From Cronobacter muytjensii ATCC 51329 (lineage in GTDB: Bacteria > Pseudomonadota > Gammaproteobacteria > Enterobacterales > Enterobacteriaceae), in contig NZ_CP012268.1 in the NCBI RefSeq assembly GCF_001277195.1, forward strand, positions 3,100,001 to 3,164,000: a DNA stretch of 64,000 nucleotides, given 5' to 3'. The first letter of the stretch is position 1; every line of letters starts with the position of its first letter. The position numbers were made by a program, and so were the translations under genes. This document shows, one piece after another, positions 55,963-64,000 of this stretch. The notes beneath the pieces are model-generated. The model had not been told where the DNA came from and did not search any database. It worked only from the letters and a program-made list of their open reading frames with translations.

Positions 55963-57159
55963 TCAGCTTGCGAGACCTGTCACCCGTTTGTGCGCCATAT
56001 TGCGCGCTTCGGCATCAACGGTGAGCACTTCATCCACACTTTGCGGTTCGCGAAGATCCATTTCATCCAGCACCGCCTGATTGAGCGCTGCGATATCCGT
56101 AAAACGAATCTCTCCGGCAAGGAAAGCGGCGACCGTGATTTCGTTCGCCGCGTTAAGCGCCGTCGTCGCCGCTTGCCCGTGCTCAAACGCGTCCATGGCA
56201 AGCTTCAGACACGGGTATCGCTGATAATCTGGCTCGCAGAAACTCAGCGTCGCTATCTTGCAAAAATCCAGAGGCGATACGCCGGAAGGGACTCGCGCCG
56301 GCCAGGCCATCGTATGCGCGATGGGGGTGCGCATATCGGGTTCGCCCAGTTGAGCCAGCACGCTGCCGTCGGCATAACGCACCATAGAATGAATCACCGA
56401 CTGTGGATGAATCAGCACTTCCATCTGGTCTGCCCGGGCGTTAAACAGCCAGCGAGCTTCAATGTATTCGAGACCTTTATTCATCATGGTAGCCGAATCG
56501 ACAGATATTTTACGCCCCATCGACCAGTTAGGATGACGGCACGCCTGGTCCGGCGTCATTGCCGCCAGGTCAGATAACGGCGTTTGTCGAAACGGTCCAC
56601 CAGATCCGGTGAGGATAATCGAAGAGACTCCGCTTTCCTCAAGTTTAGCGTACCCCAGGTTGTGTTGAATTGTTGCCGGTAAACTCTGAAAAATCGCGTT
56701 GTGCTCGCTGTCCACCGGCAGCAACTGCGCGCCGCTGCGGGCCACGGCGTCCATAAACAACCGTCCGCAGGTAACCAGCGACTCTTTATTCGCCAGTAAC
56801 ACTTGCTTACCGGCCGCGATAGCCGCAAGCGTCGGCAGAAGCCCGGCAGCGCCGACAATGGCCGCCATGACCTGCGTCACTTCGTCAAGCGACGCCATTT
56901 CACACGCTGCATCGCGTCCGGCCAGCACCTCGGTCTGACTGCCCTGCTCGCGCAGCGCAGCGCGCAGCGCGGCCGCGCTCTCATCATTATCCATCACCGC
57001 AAAACGAGGACGAAACTCCAGGCACTGCTCAACCATTCGGGCGACATTCTTGCCCGCCACCAGCGCGGTAACCGAAAATTTATCCGGATTATGGCGGATT
57101 ACATCAAGGGTGCTGCAACCGATAGAGCCGGTAGAGCCGAGAATGGTTAAATGCTTCAT
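55963..57159 (-). CDS. dxr: 1-deoxy-D-xylulose 5-phosphate reductoisomerase
   Basis: 398 aa from the ATG at 57159 (MKHLTILGSTGSIGCSTLDV), as in E. coli; 24 more in-frame upstream codons lack support. The NADPH-binding LGSTGSIG is at residues 7-14. The metal and substrate site PVDSEHNAIFQSL and the flexible loop HPNWSMGRKISVDSATM are intact. It makes MEP in isoprenoid synthesis, feeding UppS, which lies next in the cluster. It is the target of fosmidomycin. Confidence 0.97.
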   Translation of the reverse strand: MKHLTILGSTGSIGCSTLDVIRHNPDKFSVTALVAGKNVARMVEQCLEFRPRFAVMDNDESAAALRAALREQGSQTEVLAGRDAACEMASLDEVTQVMAAIVGAAGLLPTLAAIAAGKQVLLANKESLVTCGRLFMDAVARSGAQLLPVDSEHNAIFQSLPATIQHNLGYAKLEESGVSSIILTGSGGPFRQTPLSDLAAMTPDQACRHPNWSMGRKISVDSATMMNKGLEYIEARWLFNARADQMEVLIHPQSVIHSMVRYADGSVLAQLGEPDMRTPIAHTMAWPARVPSGVSPLDFCKIATLSFCEPDYQRYPCLKLAMDAFEHGQAATTALNAANEITVAAFLAGEIRFTDIAALNQAVLDEMDLREPQSVDEVLTVDAEARNMAHKRVTGLAS

Positions 57160-57216
57160 GAGGCGCTCAACGTGAAATAAGAGTAAACGCATCGCGCAGG
57201 CGCGCGATCCAATGCA

Positions 57217-57263
57217 AAACGCCGCCAGCAAGAACCGCGAGGCGGCTCTTCTGTACGGCGTTT
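57217..57263 (-). terminator. Long hairpin after frr, possible terminator
   Basis: Outer arms AAACGCCG (57217-57224) and CGGCGTTT (57256-57263) pair perfectly, with an inner GC-rich stem. It starts 20 bp beyond the frr stop. The T-tract is short, so termination strength is uncertain. Confidence 0.5.
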
Positions 57264-57283
57264 ACAGTATCATCAGAAAGGGA

Positions 57284-57841
57284 TCAGAACTGCAGCAGTT
57301 CGGCTTCTTTATCGGCCAGCGCCGCGTCCACTTTCTTGATGGCGGCGTCAGTCATTTTCTGAACGTCGTCCTGAGAACGACGATCTTCATCTTCGCCAAT
57401 TTCTTTATCTTTCAGCAGCGCTTTGACTTTATCGTTCGCGTCGCGACGCACGTTACGGATAGCCACACGCGCCTGCTCGGCTTCTCCACGGACCACTTTG
57501 ATGAGGTCTTTACGACGCTCTTCGGTCAGCGGCGGCAGCGGAACGCGGATATCGCTGCCTGCGGAGCTCGGATTCAGGCCAAGATCGGAGGCCATAATCG
57601 CTTTCTCAACGGCCGGCCCCATAGAGCGGTCAAACACGTTGATTTTCAGCGTACGGGAATCTTCTACGGTGACGTTAGCCAGCTGACGCAGCGGCGTCGG
57701 CGTGCCGTAATATTCCACCACGATGCCGTCAAGCAGGCTCGGGGAAGCGCGGCCGGTGCGCACTTTGCTGATTTGGGTTTTAAATGCTTCAACGCATTTT
57801 TCCATGCGTACTTCAGCATCTTTTCTGATATCGCTAATCAC
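57284..57841 (-). CDS. frr: Ribosome recycling factor
   Basis: 185 aa as in E. coli, GTG start as in E. coli. It opens GTG-ISDIRKDAEVRMEKCVEAF and contains KVRTGRASPSLLDG and the C-terminal three-helix bundle KKVDAALADKEAELLQF. With EF-G it splits the post-termination ribosome. A 168-bp gap after pyrH contains TATACT on the minus strand, possibly the -10 of an frr promoter. Confidence 0.97.
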   Translation of the reverse strand: MISDIRKDAEVRMEKCVEAFKTQISKVRTGRASPSLLDGIVVEYYGTPTPLRQLANVTVEDSRTLKINVFDRSMGPAVEKAIMASDLGLNPSSAGSDIRVPLPPLTEERRKDLIKVVRGEAEQARVAIRNVRRDANDKVKALLKDKEIGEDEDRRSQDDVQKMTDAAIKKVDAALADKEAELLQF

Positions 57842-58009
57842 GTTACGAATCCTTGAAAACTGGTTATCAGGCAGACCACACCTGCGCCACGATGCCTTGC
57901 GGCTGCGTGCTAAGTATAGCCTTATTTGTCTTGCGGCACCCGACGGGTCGCCTGGTCACGGAAACCGATTTTAAAGCGGAATCTTACCCTGATTCCCTGA
58001 AAACGAAAA

Positions 58010-58735
58010 TTATTCTGTAATCAGAGTGCCTTCTTTTTCGCCCATGACGACGCGACGCAGCGCGCCCGGTTTGTTCATGTTGAATACGCGAATCGGCAAT
58101 TTGTGGTCGCGGGCAAGCGTAAAGGCCGCCAGATCCATGACTTTCAACTCTTTTTCCAGTACTTCCTGGTAAGAGAGCTGATCGTAAAGCGTCGCGGTCG
58201 GATCCTGCATCGGATCTGCAGAGTAAACGCCGTCAACTTTGGTGGCTTTCAGCACCACGTCGGCTTCAATTTCGATACCGCGCAGGCAGGCGGCGGAATC
58301 GGTGGTGAAGAACGGGTTGCCGGTGCCGGCAGACAGAATGACCACGCGGTTGTTGCGCAGCAGGCTGATAGCTTCAGCCCAGCTGTAATTGTCGCACACG
58401 CCGTTTAACGGGAAGGCGGACATCAGGCGAGCGTTAACATAGGCGCGGTGCAGCGCGTCGCGCATGGCAAGGCCATTCATCACGGTCGCCAGCATGCCCA
58501 TGTGGTCGCCCACAACGCGGTTCATCCCGGCTTTCGCCAGGCCCGCGCCGCGGAATAAGTTGCCGCCGCCGATCACCACCCCGACCTGGATGCCCAGCTC
58601 CACCAGCTCTTTAATTTCCTGCGCCATGCGATCCAGTATGCTCGCATCGATACCGAAGCCCTCTGCTCCTTGCAGCGCTTCGCCACTCAGCTTGAGCAGA
58701 ATGCGTTTATAGACGGGTTTTGCATTGGTAGCCAT
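58010..58735 (-). CDS. pyrH: UMP kinase
   Basis: 241 aa as in E. coli, amino-acid-kinase fold. RILLKLSGEALQG is the phosphate-binding N-terminal loop and GVVIGGGNLFRGAGLAKAGM the UMP-binding segment. It phosphorylates UMP to UDP and is activated by GTP and inhibited by UTP. It lies 146 bp after tsf, beyond a terminator. Confidence 0.97.
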   Translation of the reverse strand: MATNAKPVYKRILLKLSGEALQGAEGFGIDASILDRMAQEIKELVELGIQVGVVIGGGNLFRGAGLAKAGMNRVVGDHMGMLATVMNGLAMRDALHRAYVNARLMSAFPLNGVCDNYSWAEAISLLRNNRVVILSAGTGNPFFTTDSAACLRGIEIEADVVLKATKVDGVYSADPMQDPTATLYDQLSYQEVLEKELKVMDLAAFTLARDHKLPIRVFNMNKPGALRRVVMGEKEGTLITE

Positions 58736-58845
58736 GTTTCTTTCCTGGAACTGTCAACGAATGGGATGGTTAATTCAGGCGACATGATGCGTCGCATTCC
58801 GGCTCTGGCTATATAAGAGCAGGCCGAAATTTATGAATGACGGAT

Positions 58846-58871
58846 AAAAAGGAGCCGCCCTCAGGCGGCTC
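58846..58871 (-). terminator. Terminator after tsf
   Basis: An 8-bp perfect stem (GAGCCGCC at 58852-58859 with 58864-58871), loop CTCA, followed on the minus strand by CC and five T residues, 10 bp after the tsf stop. Confidence 0.88.
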
Positions 58872-58881
58872 TTTTACACCA

Positions 58882-59733
58882 TTAAGACTGGCGGGACATT
58901 GCAGCAACTTCGGCTGCGAAGTCAGTCTCAACTTTCTGGATGCCTTCACCCACTTCGAAGCGGATGAAGTTGGTTACGTCAGCGTTATGCTCTTTGAGCA
59001 GCTGAGCAACGGTTTTGCTCGGGTCCATGACGAAAGGCTGACCGGTCAGAGAAACTTCGCCGGTGAACTTCTTCATGCGGCCTTCAACCATTTTCTCAGC
59101 GATTTCTTTCGGCTTGCCAGACTGCATGGCGATGTCCAGCTGAACCTGGTACTCTTTTTCTACCACTTCAGCAGACACGTCTTCCGGCTTAACGAATTCC
59201 GGCTTGCTTGCAGCAACGTGCATCGCCAGCTGTTTAACCAGCTCTTCGTCAGCGTTTTTAGCCGCAACCAGAACACCGATACGCGCGCCGTGCAGGTAGC
59301 TTGCCAGAACGTCGCCTTCCAGAGAGGCAACGCGACGGATGTTGATGTTTTCACCGATTTTGGCAACCAGTGCAACGCGCTCTTCTTCGAACTGCGCTTT
59401 CAGTGCTTCAACATCAGTGATTTTGCCCGCAAAAGCAGCGTCCAGTACTTTGTCAGCGAACGCCTGGAAACCGCCGTCTTTAGCAACGAAGTCGGTCTGG
59501 CAGTTAACTTCCAGGATAACGCCGTAGTTGCCTTCGATCTTGGTTTTGATCACGCCGTCAGCAGCTACGTTGCCTGCTTTTTTCGCCGCTTTGATCGCGC
59601 CAGACTTACGCATGTTTTCGATAGCCAGCTCGATGTCGCCATTAGCTTCAACCAGAGCTTTTTTACATTCCATCATGCCTGCGCCAGTACGTTCGCGCAG
59701 CTCTTTTACCAGGGAAGCGGTAATTTCAGCCAT
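58882..59733 (-). CDS. tsf: Elongation factor Ts
   Basis: 283 aa as in E. coli. EF-Tu guanine-exchange factor. The N-terminal UBA-like domain contains LVKELRERTGAGMMECKKAL, the core carries NCQTDFVAKD, which contacts EF-Tu. Highly biased codon usage fits a very highly expressed gene. It is co-transcribed with rpsB. Confidence 0.98.
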   Translation of the reverse strand: MAEITASLVKELRERTGAGMMECKKALVEANGDIELAIENMRKSGAIKAAKKAGNVAADGVIKTKIEGNYGVILEVNCQTDFVAKDGGFQAFADKVLDAAFAGKITDVEALKAQFEEERVALVAKIGENINIRRVASLEGDVLASYLHGARIGVLVAAKNADEELVKQLAMHVAASKPEFVKPEDVSAEVVEKEYQVQLDIAMQSGKPKEIAEKMVEGRMKKFTGEVSLTGQPFVMDPSKTVAQLLKEHNADVTNFIRFEVGEGIQKVETDFAAEVAAMSRQS

Positions 59734-59807
59734 TCTTTAATCCTCGGTTATCTCGTGCGGGGAGATAAGTCCAGGCCTGCCGGAAGGCTCCGGCACGCCC
59801 GACTCAA

Positions 59808-59836
59808 ACAAAAAAGGGAGCCTGAGACAGGCCCCC
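59808..59836 (-). terminator. rpsB-tsf intergenic attenuator
   Basis: Stem GGGAGCCTG (59816-59824) with CAGGCCCCC (59828-59836, one G-T pair), AGA loop, followed on the minus strand by a T-run. It lies 54 bp after rpsB. A partial terminator at this place in E. coli sets the S2 to EF-Ts ratio. Confidence 0.8.
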
Positions 59837-59889
59837 TAACCAAACTTGTTACTACCTGGTTAATAAGGGCTCTAAAAGAGCATGCCTTA

Positions 59890-60615
59890 TTATTCAGCTT
59901 CTACGAAGCTTTCTTCCGCCTGAGAAGCCAGATCCTGAGAGCGGCCTTCACGAACGGTTGCAGCAACAGCATTCAGGTACAGGCTGACAGCACGGATGGC
60001 GTCATCGTTACCCGGGATAACGAAGTCAACACCGTCCGGATCGGAGTTGGTATCAACGATAGCAAATACCGGGATACCCAGGTTGTTTGCTTCTTTGATA
60101 GCGATGTGCTCGTGGTCAGCGTCGATAACGAACAGTGCGTCCGGCAGGCCGCCCATGTCTTTGATACCGCCGAGGCTGTTTTCCAGCTTGTCCAGCTCAC
60201 GAGTGCGCATCAGCGCTTCTTTTTTGGTCAGCTTATCGAAGGTGCCGTCCTGAGACTGAGTTTCCAGATCTTTCAGGCGCTTGATGGACTGACGAACGGT
60301 TTTCCAGTTAGTCAGCATACCGCCCAGCCAGCGATGGTTCACGAAGAACTGGTCGCAGCTGTTAGCAGCTTCTTTCACCGCTTCGCTTGCAGCGCGTTTG
60401 GTACCGACGAACAGAATCTTACCTTTACGGGAAGAAATTTTGCTCAGCTCAGCCAGGGCTTCGTTGAACATCGGTACGGTTTTCTCAAGGTTGATGATGT
60501 GAACTTTGTTACGCGCACCGAAGATGAACGGCTTCATTTTCGGGTTCCAGTAACGGGTCTGGTGACCGAAGTGAACACCAGCCTTGAGCATGTCGCGCAT
60601 GGAAACAGTTGCCAT
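59890..60615 (-). CDS. rpsB: 30S ribosomal protein S2
   Basis: 241 aa as in E. coli. It begins MATVSMRDMLKAGVHFGHQT, the S2 signature 1 region, and contains the coiled-coil hairpin around residues 105-150 (LKDLETQSQDGTFDKLTKKE). S2 is needed for S1 binding. S2 represses its own operon through the mRNA leader found directly upstream. Confidence 0.98.
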   Translation of the reverse strand: MATVSMRDMLKAGVHFGHQTRYWNPKMKPFIFGARNKVHIINLEKTVPMFNEALAELSKISSRKGKILFVGTKRAASEAVKEAANSCDQFFVNHRWLGGMLTNWKTVRQSIKRLKDLETQSQDGTFDKLTKKEALMRTRELDKLENSLGGIKDMGGLPDALFVIDADHEHIAIKEANNLGIPVFAIVDTNSDPDGVDFVIPGNDDAIRAVSLYLNAVAATVREGRSQDLASQAEESFVEAE

Positions 60616-60720
60616 GATTTAAAACCTCTGTTTAAAAGTTGGGGTTATGCCTCCACGTATCCCATATTACCGACCCCGAAGGGCACCCCGGAATATGTGC
60701 CGATACGTGTGTGTTATTAC
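60616..60720 (-). ncRNA. rpsB leader RNA (t44/tff-like), S2 autoregulatory element
   Basis: The outer stem ACGTATC/GATACGT spans 60655-60708. An inner CATATT/AATATG stem and a GC-rich apical hairpin (CGGGGTGCCCTTCGGGGTCG) nest within it. The architecture and sequence match the t44 (tff) element found between map and rpsB in E. coli. It serves as the binding site for S2 feedback on rpsB-tsf. The exact transcript ends cannot be read from sequence. Confidence 0.75.
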
Positions 60721-60776
60721 ACAAAGTGAGAGTAGTCGCCTCTGTGCCAGGATTCTGGTACAGAAGTCCGGCGCGC

Positions 60777-60806
60777 TTTATATCACAAATTCGCCAGGGA
60801 CTCCAA
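60777..60806 (-). promoter_or_regulatory. Probable rpsB-tsf promoter
   Basis: Minus-strand TATAAA (-10, 60777-60782) followed by GCGCGCC, a stringent-type GC-rich discriminator. A weak -35 TTGGAG (60801-60806) is 18 bp upstream. The position matches a roughly 150-nt leader. Confidence 0.55.
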
Positions 60807-60924
60807 TAATTGTTCACGGGAGTCGCCCTTAATGATTCTCAATTTGGCACCTTCCTGATGCCCTGATACCATTGTTTTACATTTATCAGTATTGCCGAAT
60901 TTTCCGGCACCAGCGGACCAGATT

Positions 60925-61719
60925 ATGGCTATTTCAATCAAAACTCCTGAAGAAATCGAGAAAATGCGCGTTGCGGGCAGGCTTGCCGCTGAAGTGCTTG
61001 AGATGATCGAAGAACACGTAAAACCGGGCGTCAGCACCGGCGAATTGGATCGTCTCTGTCACGATTACATTACGAATCACCAGCACGCGATCTCCGCGAG
61101 CCTCAACTATCACGGCTTTCCGAAATCCGTCTGCATCTCCGTTAACGAAGTCGTATGCCACGGTATTCCGGACGACGGCAAGCTGCTGAAAGACGGCGAT
61201 ATCGTCAACATCGACGTGACCGTTATTAAAGATGAGTATCACGGCGACACCTCTAAAATGTTTATCGTCGGCAAGCCGACCATTCTGGGCGAGCGCCTGT
61301 GCCGCATCACGCAGGAGAGCCTGTATGTCGCGCTGCGCATGGTCAAGCCTGGCATTCGCCTGCGCAGCCTCGGCGCCGCGATTCAGAAATTCGTTGAAGC
61401 GCAGGGTTTTTCCGTCGTGCGCGAATATTGCGGTCACGGCATTGGCCGCGGCTTCCATGAAGAGCCGCAGGTGCTGCATTACGATGCTGACGACGGCGGC
61501 GTGGTGCTGCAGCCGGGCATGACTTTCACGGTAGAGCCGATGGTCAACGCTGGCGACTACCGCATCCGTACTATGAAGGACGGCTGGACGGTGAAAACCA
61601 AGGATCGCAGCTTGTCTGCGCAGTACGAGCATACTATTGTGGTGACGGATAACGGCTGCGAAATTCTGACGTTGCGTAAAGACGACACCATACCCAACAT
61701 CATTTCGCATAACGATTAA
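60925..61719 (+). CDS. map: Methionine aminopeptidase, type I
   Basis: 264 aa from the ATG at 60925 (MAISIKTPEEIEKMRVAGRL) as in E. coli; 11 in-frame codons upstream are not used. The five metal ligands are recognisable in NIDVTVIKDEYHGDTSKM (two Asp), GHGIGRGFHEEP (His), FTVEPMVNAG (Glu) and AQYEHTIVVTDNG (Glu). It removes the initiator Met when residue 2 is small. It is divergent from rpsB across about 310 bp that hold the rpsB leader and both promoters. Confidence 0.98.
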   Translation: MAISIKTPEEIEKMRVAGRLAAEVLEMIEEHVKPGVSTGELDRLCHDYITNHQHAISASLNYHGFPKSVCISVNEVVCHGIPDDGKLLKDGDIVNIDVTVIKDEYHGDTSKMFIVGKPTILGERLCRITQESLYVALRMVKPGIRLRSLGAAIQKFVEAQGFSVVREYCGHGIGRGFHEEPQVLHYDADDGGVVLQPGMTFTVEPMVNAGDYRIRTMKDGWTVKTKDRSLSAQYEHTIVVTDNGCEILTLRKDDTIPNIISHND

Positions 61720-61723
61720 TAAG

Positions 61724-61748
61724 AAGCCGGCAAACGCCGGCTTTTTTA
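61724..61748 (+). terminator. Terminator after map
   Basis: Stem AAGCCGGC with GCCGGCTT, AAAC loop, followed by a T-run, 5 bp after the map stop and just before glnD. Confidence 0.85.
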
Positions 61749-61761
61749 TGGGTGGCGCATG

Positions 61762-64000
61762 ATGAGCAACACATTACCCGAACAGTCTGTGAATACCACG
61801 CTCGCTCCTCTTCCCGGACAGCCTGAAAACCCCGCCACCTGGCCTGCCGACGCGCTCACCTGCGCGCAGATAAAACAGCATCTTGACGCTTTCCAGCAGT
61901 GGCTCAGCGCCGCCTTTGACGACGGTTTTACCGCCGAACAGCTGATTGAAGCCCGCACCGAATTTATCGATCAACTTCTGCAACGCCTGTGGCTTGCCGC
62001 CGGTTTCGGCGAAACGCCGGATACCGCGCTGGTGGCCGTTGGCGGGTACGGGCGCGGCGAGCTGCACCCGCTTTCGGATATCGATCTGCTTATCCTGAGC
62101 CGCAAGCGTCTGTCTGACGCGCAGGCGCAAAAGGTGGGCGAACTGCTGACACTCCTGTGGGACGTCAAGCTTGAGGTCGGCCACAGCGTGCGCACCCTTG
62201 AAGAGTGCCTGCTGGAAGGGTTATCTGATCTCACTGTCGCCACCAACCTGATTGAATCACGCCTGCTCATTGGCGACGTGGCGCTGTTTCTTGAACTGCA
62301 AAAGCACATTTTCAGCGACGGCTTCTGGCCTTCCGAGAAATTTTTCGCGGCGAAGGTAGAGGAACAGAACGAGCGCCACCAGCGCTATCACGGCACCAGC
62401 TACAATCTCGAACCGGATATTAAAAGCAGCCCCGGCGGCCTGCGCGACATCCACACCCTGCAATGGGTGGCGCGCCGTCACTTTGGGGCTACGTCATTGC
62501 GGGAAATGGTCGGCTTCGGCTTTCTGACCGAAGCGGAGCGTAACGAGCTCGACGAATGCCAGCACCTGCTCTGGCGCATCCGCTTCGCGCTCCATCTGGA
62601 GCTCAACCGCTACGATAACCGTCTGCTCTTCGACCGCCAGCTTAGCGTGGCCCAGCGTCTGCGTTACGAAGGCGAAGGCAACGAGCCGGTCGAGCATATG
62701 ATGAAGGATTTTTACCGCGTCACGCGCCGCGTCGGCGAGCTCAACCAGATGCTGCTGCAACTGTTCGATGAAGCGATCCTCGCCCTGACGACCGACGAAA
62801 AACCGCGGGTACTGGATGATGACTTCCAGCTGCGCGGCTCACTTATCGACCTGCGCGATGAAACGCTCTTTATTCGCGAGCCGCAGGCGATTCTGCGCAT
62901 GTTTTATATGATGGTGCGCAACCGGGATATCACCGGCATTTATTCCACCACGCTGCGCCACCTGCGTCACGCACGCCGCCATCTTAAACAGCCGCTGTGC
63001 TACATCCCCGAGGCCCGGTCGCTATTTCTGGCGATGCTGCGCCACCCCGGCGCGGTCAGCCGCGGCCTGCTGCCGATGCACCGCCACAGCGTGCTGTGGG
63101 CCTATATGCCGCAGTGGTCGCATATTGTCGGGCAGATGCAGTTCGACCTCTTCCACGCCTACACGGTGGATGAACACACCATTCGCGTGTTGCTGAAGCT
63201 GGAGAGCTTCGCCAAAGAAGAGACCCGCCCGAAACATCCGCTCTGCGTGGAGCTCTGGCCGCGCCTGTCGCACCCTGAGTTGATTCTTATCGCCGCGCTG
63301 TTTCACGATATCGCCAAAGGACGCGGCGGCGACCACTCGGTGCTGGGCGCGCAGGACATTCTGAAATTCGCCGAACTGCACGGCCTGAACTCGCGCGAAA
63401 CGCAACTGGTCGCCTGGCTGGTGCGTCATCATCTGCTGATGTCCGTCACCGCGCAGCGCCGCGACATTCAGGATCCGGAAGTCATTAAACAGTTCGCCGA
63501 GGAAGTGCAGACGGAGAACCGGCTGCGTTATCTGATCTGCCTGACGGTGGCGGATATCTGCGCCACCAACGAAACGCTCTGGAACAGCTGGAAGCAAAGC
63601 CTGCTGCGCGAGCTCTACTTCGCCACCGAGAAACAGCTGCGCCGCGGTATGCAAAGCACGCCCGATATGCGCGAGCGGGTGCGTCACCATCAGTTGCAGG
63701 CGCTCGCGCTGTTGCGGATGGAAAACATCGACGAAGAAGCGCTGCACCATATCTGGGGACGCTGTCGCGCCAACTACTTCGTGCGTCACAGCCCGAATCA
63801 ACTCGCCTGGCACGCGCGCCATCTCCTCCGACACGATCTCAGCCAGCCGCTGATCCTGCTAAGCCCGCAGGCGACACGCGGCGGCACCGAGATCTTCATC
63901 TGGAGCCCGGACCGCCCTTACCTGTTCGCCGCAGTCTGCGCCGAGCTAGACCGACGCAACCTGAGCGTCCACGACGCGCAGATCTTCACCACCCGCGACG
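61762..64000 (+). CDS. glnD: GlnD, bifunctional PII uridylyltransferase/uridylyl-removing enzyme (3' truncated by window)
   Basis: 746 codons are present and the frame is open to the window edge; the E. coli protein is 890 aa, so the last part including most of the ACT domains is missing. ATG at 61762 (MSNTLPEQS) is preferred over 61759 by spacing from GGGTGG. The nucleotidyltransferase site GGYGRGELHPLSDIDLL is at residues 94-110 with Asp106 and Asp108. The HD domain FHDIAKGRGGDHS holds His515-Asp516. It senses glutamine and modifies PII (GlnB/GlnK). Confidence 0.97.
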   Translation, partial: MSNTLPEQSVNTTLAPLPGQPENPATWPADALTCAQIKQHLDAFQQWLSAAFDDGFTAEQLIEARTEFIDQLLQRLWLAAGFGETPDTALVAVGGYGRGELHPLSDIDLLILSRKRLSDAQAQKVGELLTLLWDVKLEVGHSVRTLEECLLEGLSDLTVATNLIESRLLIGDVALFLELQKHIFSDGFWPSEKFFAAKVEEQNERHQRYHGTSYNLEPDIKSSPGGLRDIHTLQWVARRHFGATSLREMVGFGFLTEAERNELDECQHLLWRIRFALHLELNRYDNRLLFDRQLSVAQRLRYEGEGNEPVEHMMKDFYRVTRRVGELNQMLLQLFDEAILALTTDEKPRVLDDDFQLRGSLIDLRDETLFIREPQAILRMFYMMVRNRDITGIYSTTLRHLRHARRHLKQPLCYIPEARSLFLAMLRHPGAVSRGLLPMHRHSVLWAYMPQWSHIVGQMQFDLFHAYTVDEHTIRVLLKLESFAKEETRPKHPLCVELWPRLSHPELILIAALFHDIAKGRGGDHSVLGAQDILKFAELHGLNSRETQLVAWLVRHHLLMSVTAQRRDIQDPEVIKQFAEEVQTENRLRYLICLTVADICATNETLWNSWKQSLLRELYFATEKQLRRGMQSTPDMRERVRHHQLQALALLRMENIDEEALHHIWGRCRANYFVRHSPNQLAWHARHLLRHDLSQPLILLSPQATRGGTEIFIWSPDRPYLFAAVCAELDRRNLSVHDAQIFTTRD

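Noticed and set aside
58837..60729. A 630-codon open frame on the plus strand, antisense across tsf, the spacer and rpsB
   Set aside because: The codon bias of very highly expressed genes removes stops from the antisense frame. The translation has no recognisable domain and both minus-strand genes are certain.

Overview
The window is a stretch of enterobacterial core chromosome. Gene content, protein lengths and order match the E. coli region from crl back to glnD, presented in reverse orientation. The moderately high GC content (visibly above E. coli) and three genes that E. coli lacks here (a GH19 chitinase, a small cytochrome c, an MFS transporter) suggest Cronobacter or a close relative such as Franconibacter, Siccibacter or Enterobacter. 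The genus call is an inference. No prophage, insertion sequence, CRISPR array, integrase or toxin-antitoxin pair was seen.

Layout. (1) 1-7,400: crl (5' end only), frsA and gpt; divergent pepD; SOS polymerase gene dinB with a LexA box; dpaA (yafK) convergent with yafJ; gmhA. The E. coli genes prfH, yafNOP, dinJ-yafQ and the fhiA/mbhA remnant are absent. (2) 7,500-20,250: fadE with a FadR site, yafV, a tRNA-Asp gene, dnaQ/rnhA divergent, yafS/gloB divergent, mltD, yafE, yafD, an extra MFS exporter divergent from the LysR gene yafC, and dkgB. (3) 20,330-25,910: a complete rRNA operon on the minus strand, reading P1-P2-16S-tRNA-Ile-tRNA-Ala-23S-5S-tRNA-Asp-terminator. (4) 25,965-36,811: gmhB, the metNIQ methionine importer behind a MetJ operator, rcsF-trmO, proS, nlpE, yaeQ-arfB, yaeP-rof, tilS followed by an extra cytochrome c gene, and yaeR. 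(5) 36,869-41,000: ldcC and an inserted secreted chitinase. (6) 41,023-60,800: the envelope/replication/translation macro-cluster on the minus strand, transcribed rpsB-tsf, pyrH, frr, dxr, uppS-cdsA-rseP-bamA-skp-lpxD-fabZ-lpxA-lpxB-rnhB-dnaE-accA. (7) 60,925-64,000: map and the first 746 codons of glnD.

How the genes work together. The macro-cluster joins lipid A synthesis (lpxD, lpxA, lpxB, fabZ), outer-membrane protein assembly (bamA, skp), sigma-E signalling (rseP), phospholipid and undecaprenyl precursors (cdsA, uppS, dxr), fatty-acid supply (accA) and DNA replication (dnaE, rnhB). rcsF and nlpE are envelope stress sensors. gmhA and gmhB serve LPS core heptose synthesis. dpaA and mltD act on peptidoglycan.

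Most notable observations. An in-frame 87-bp partial tandem duplication repeats the last codons of dnaE just before accA. A 32-bp inverted repeat lies between yafC and the MFS gene. The cytochrome c gene overlaps tilS. The gloB 3' half is unusually AT-rich. The BamA surface loops are remodelled. I did not find a wholly novel multi-gene system in this window.
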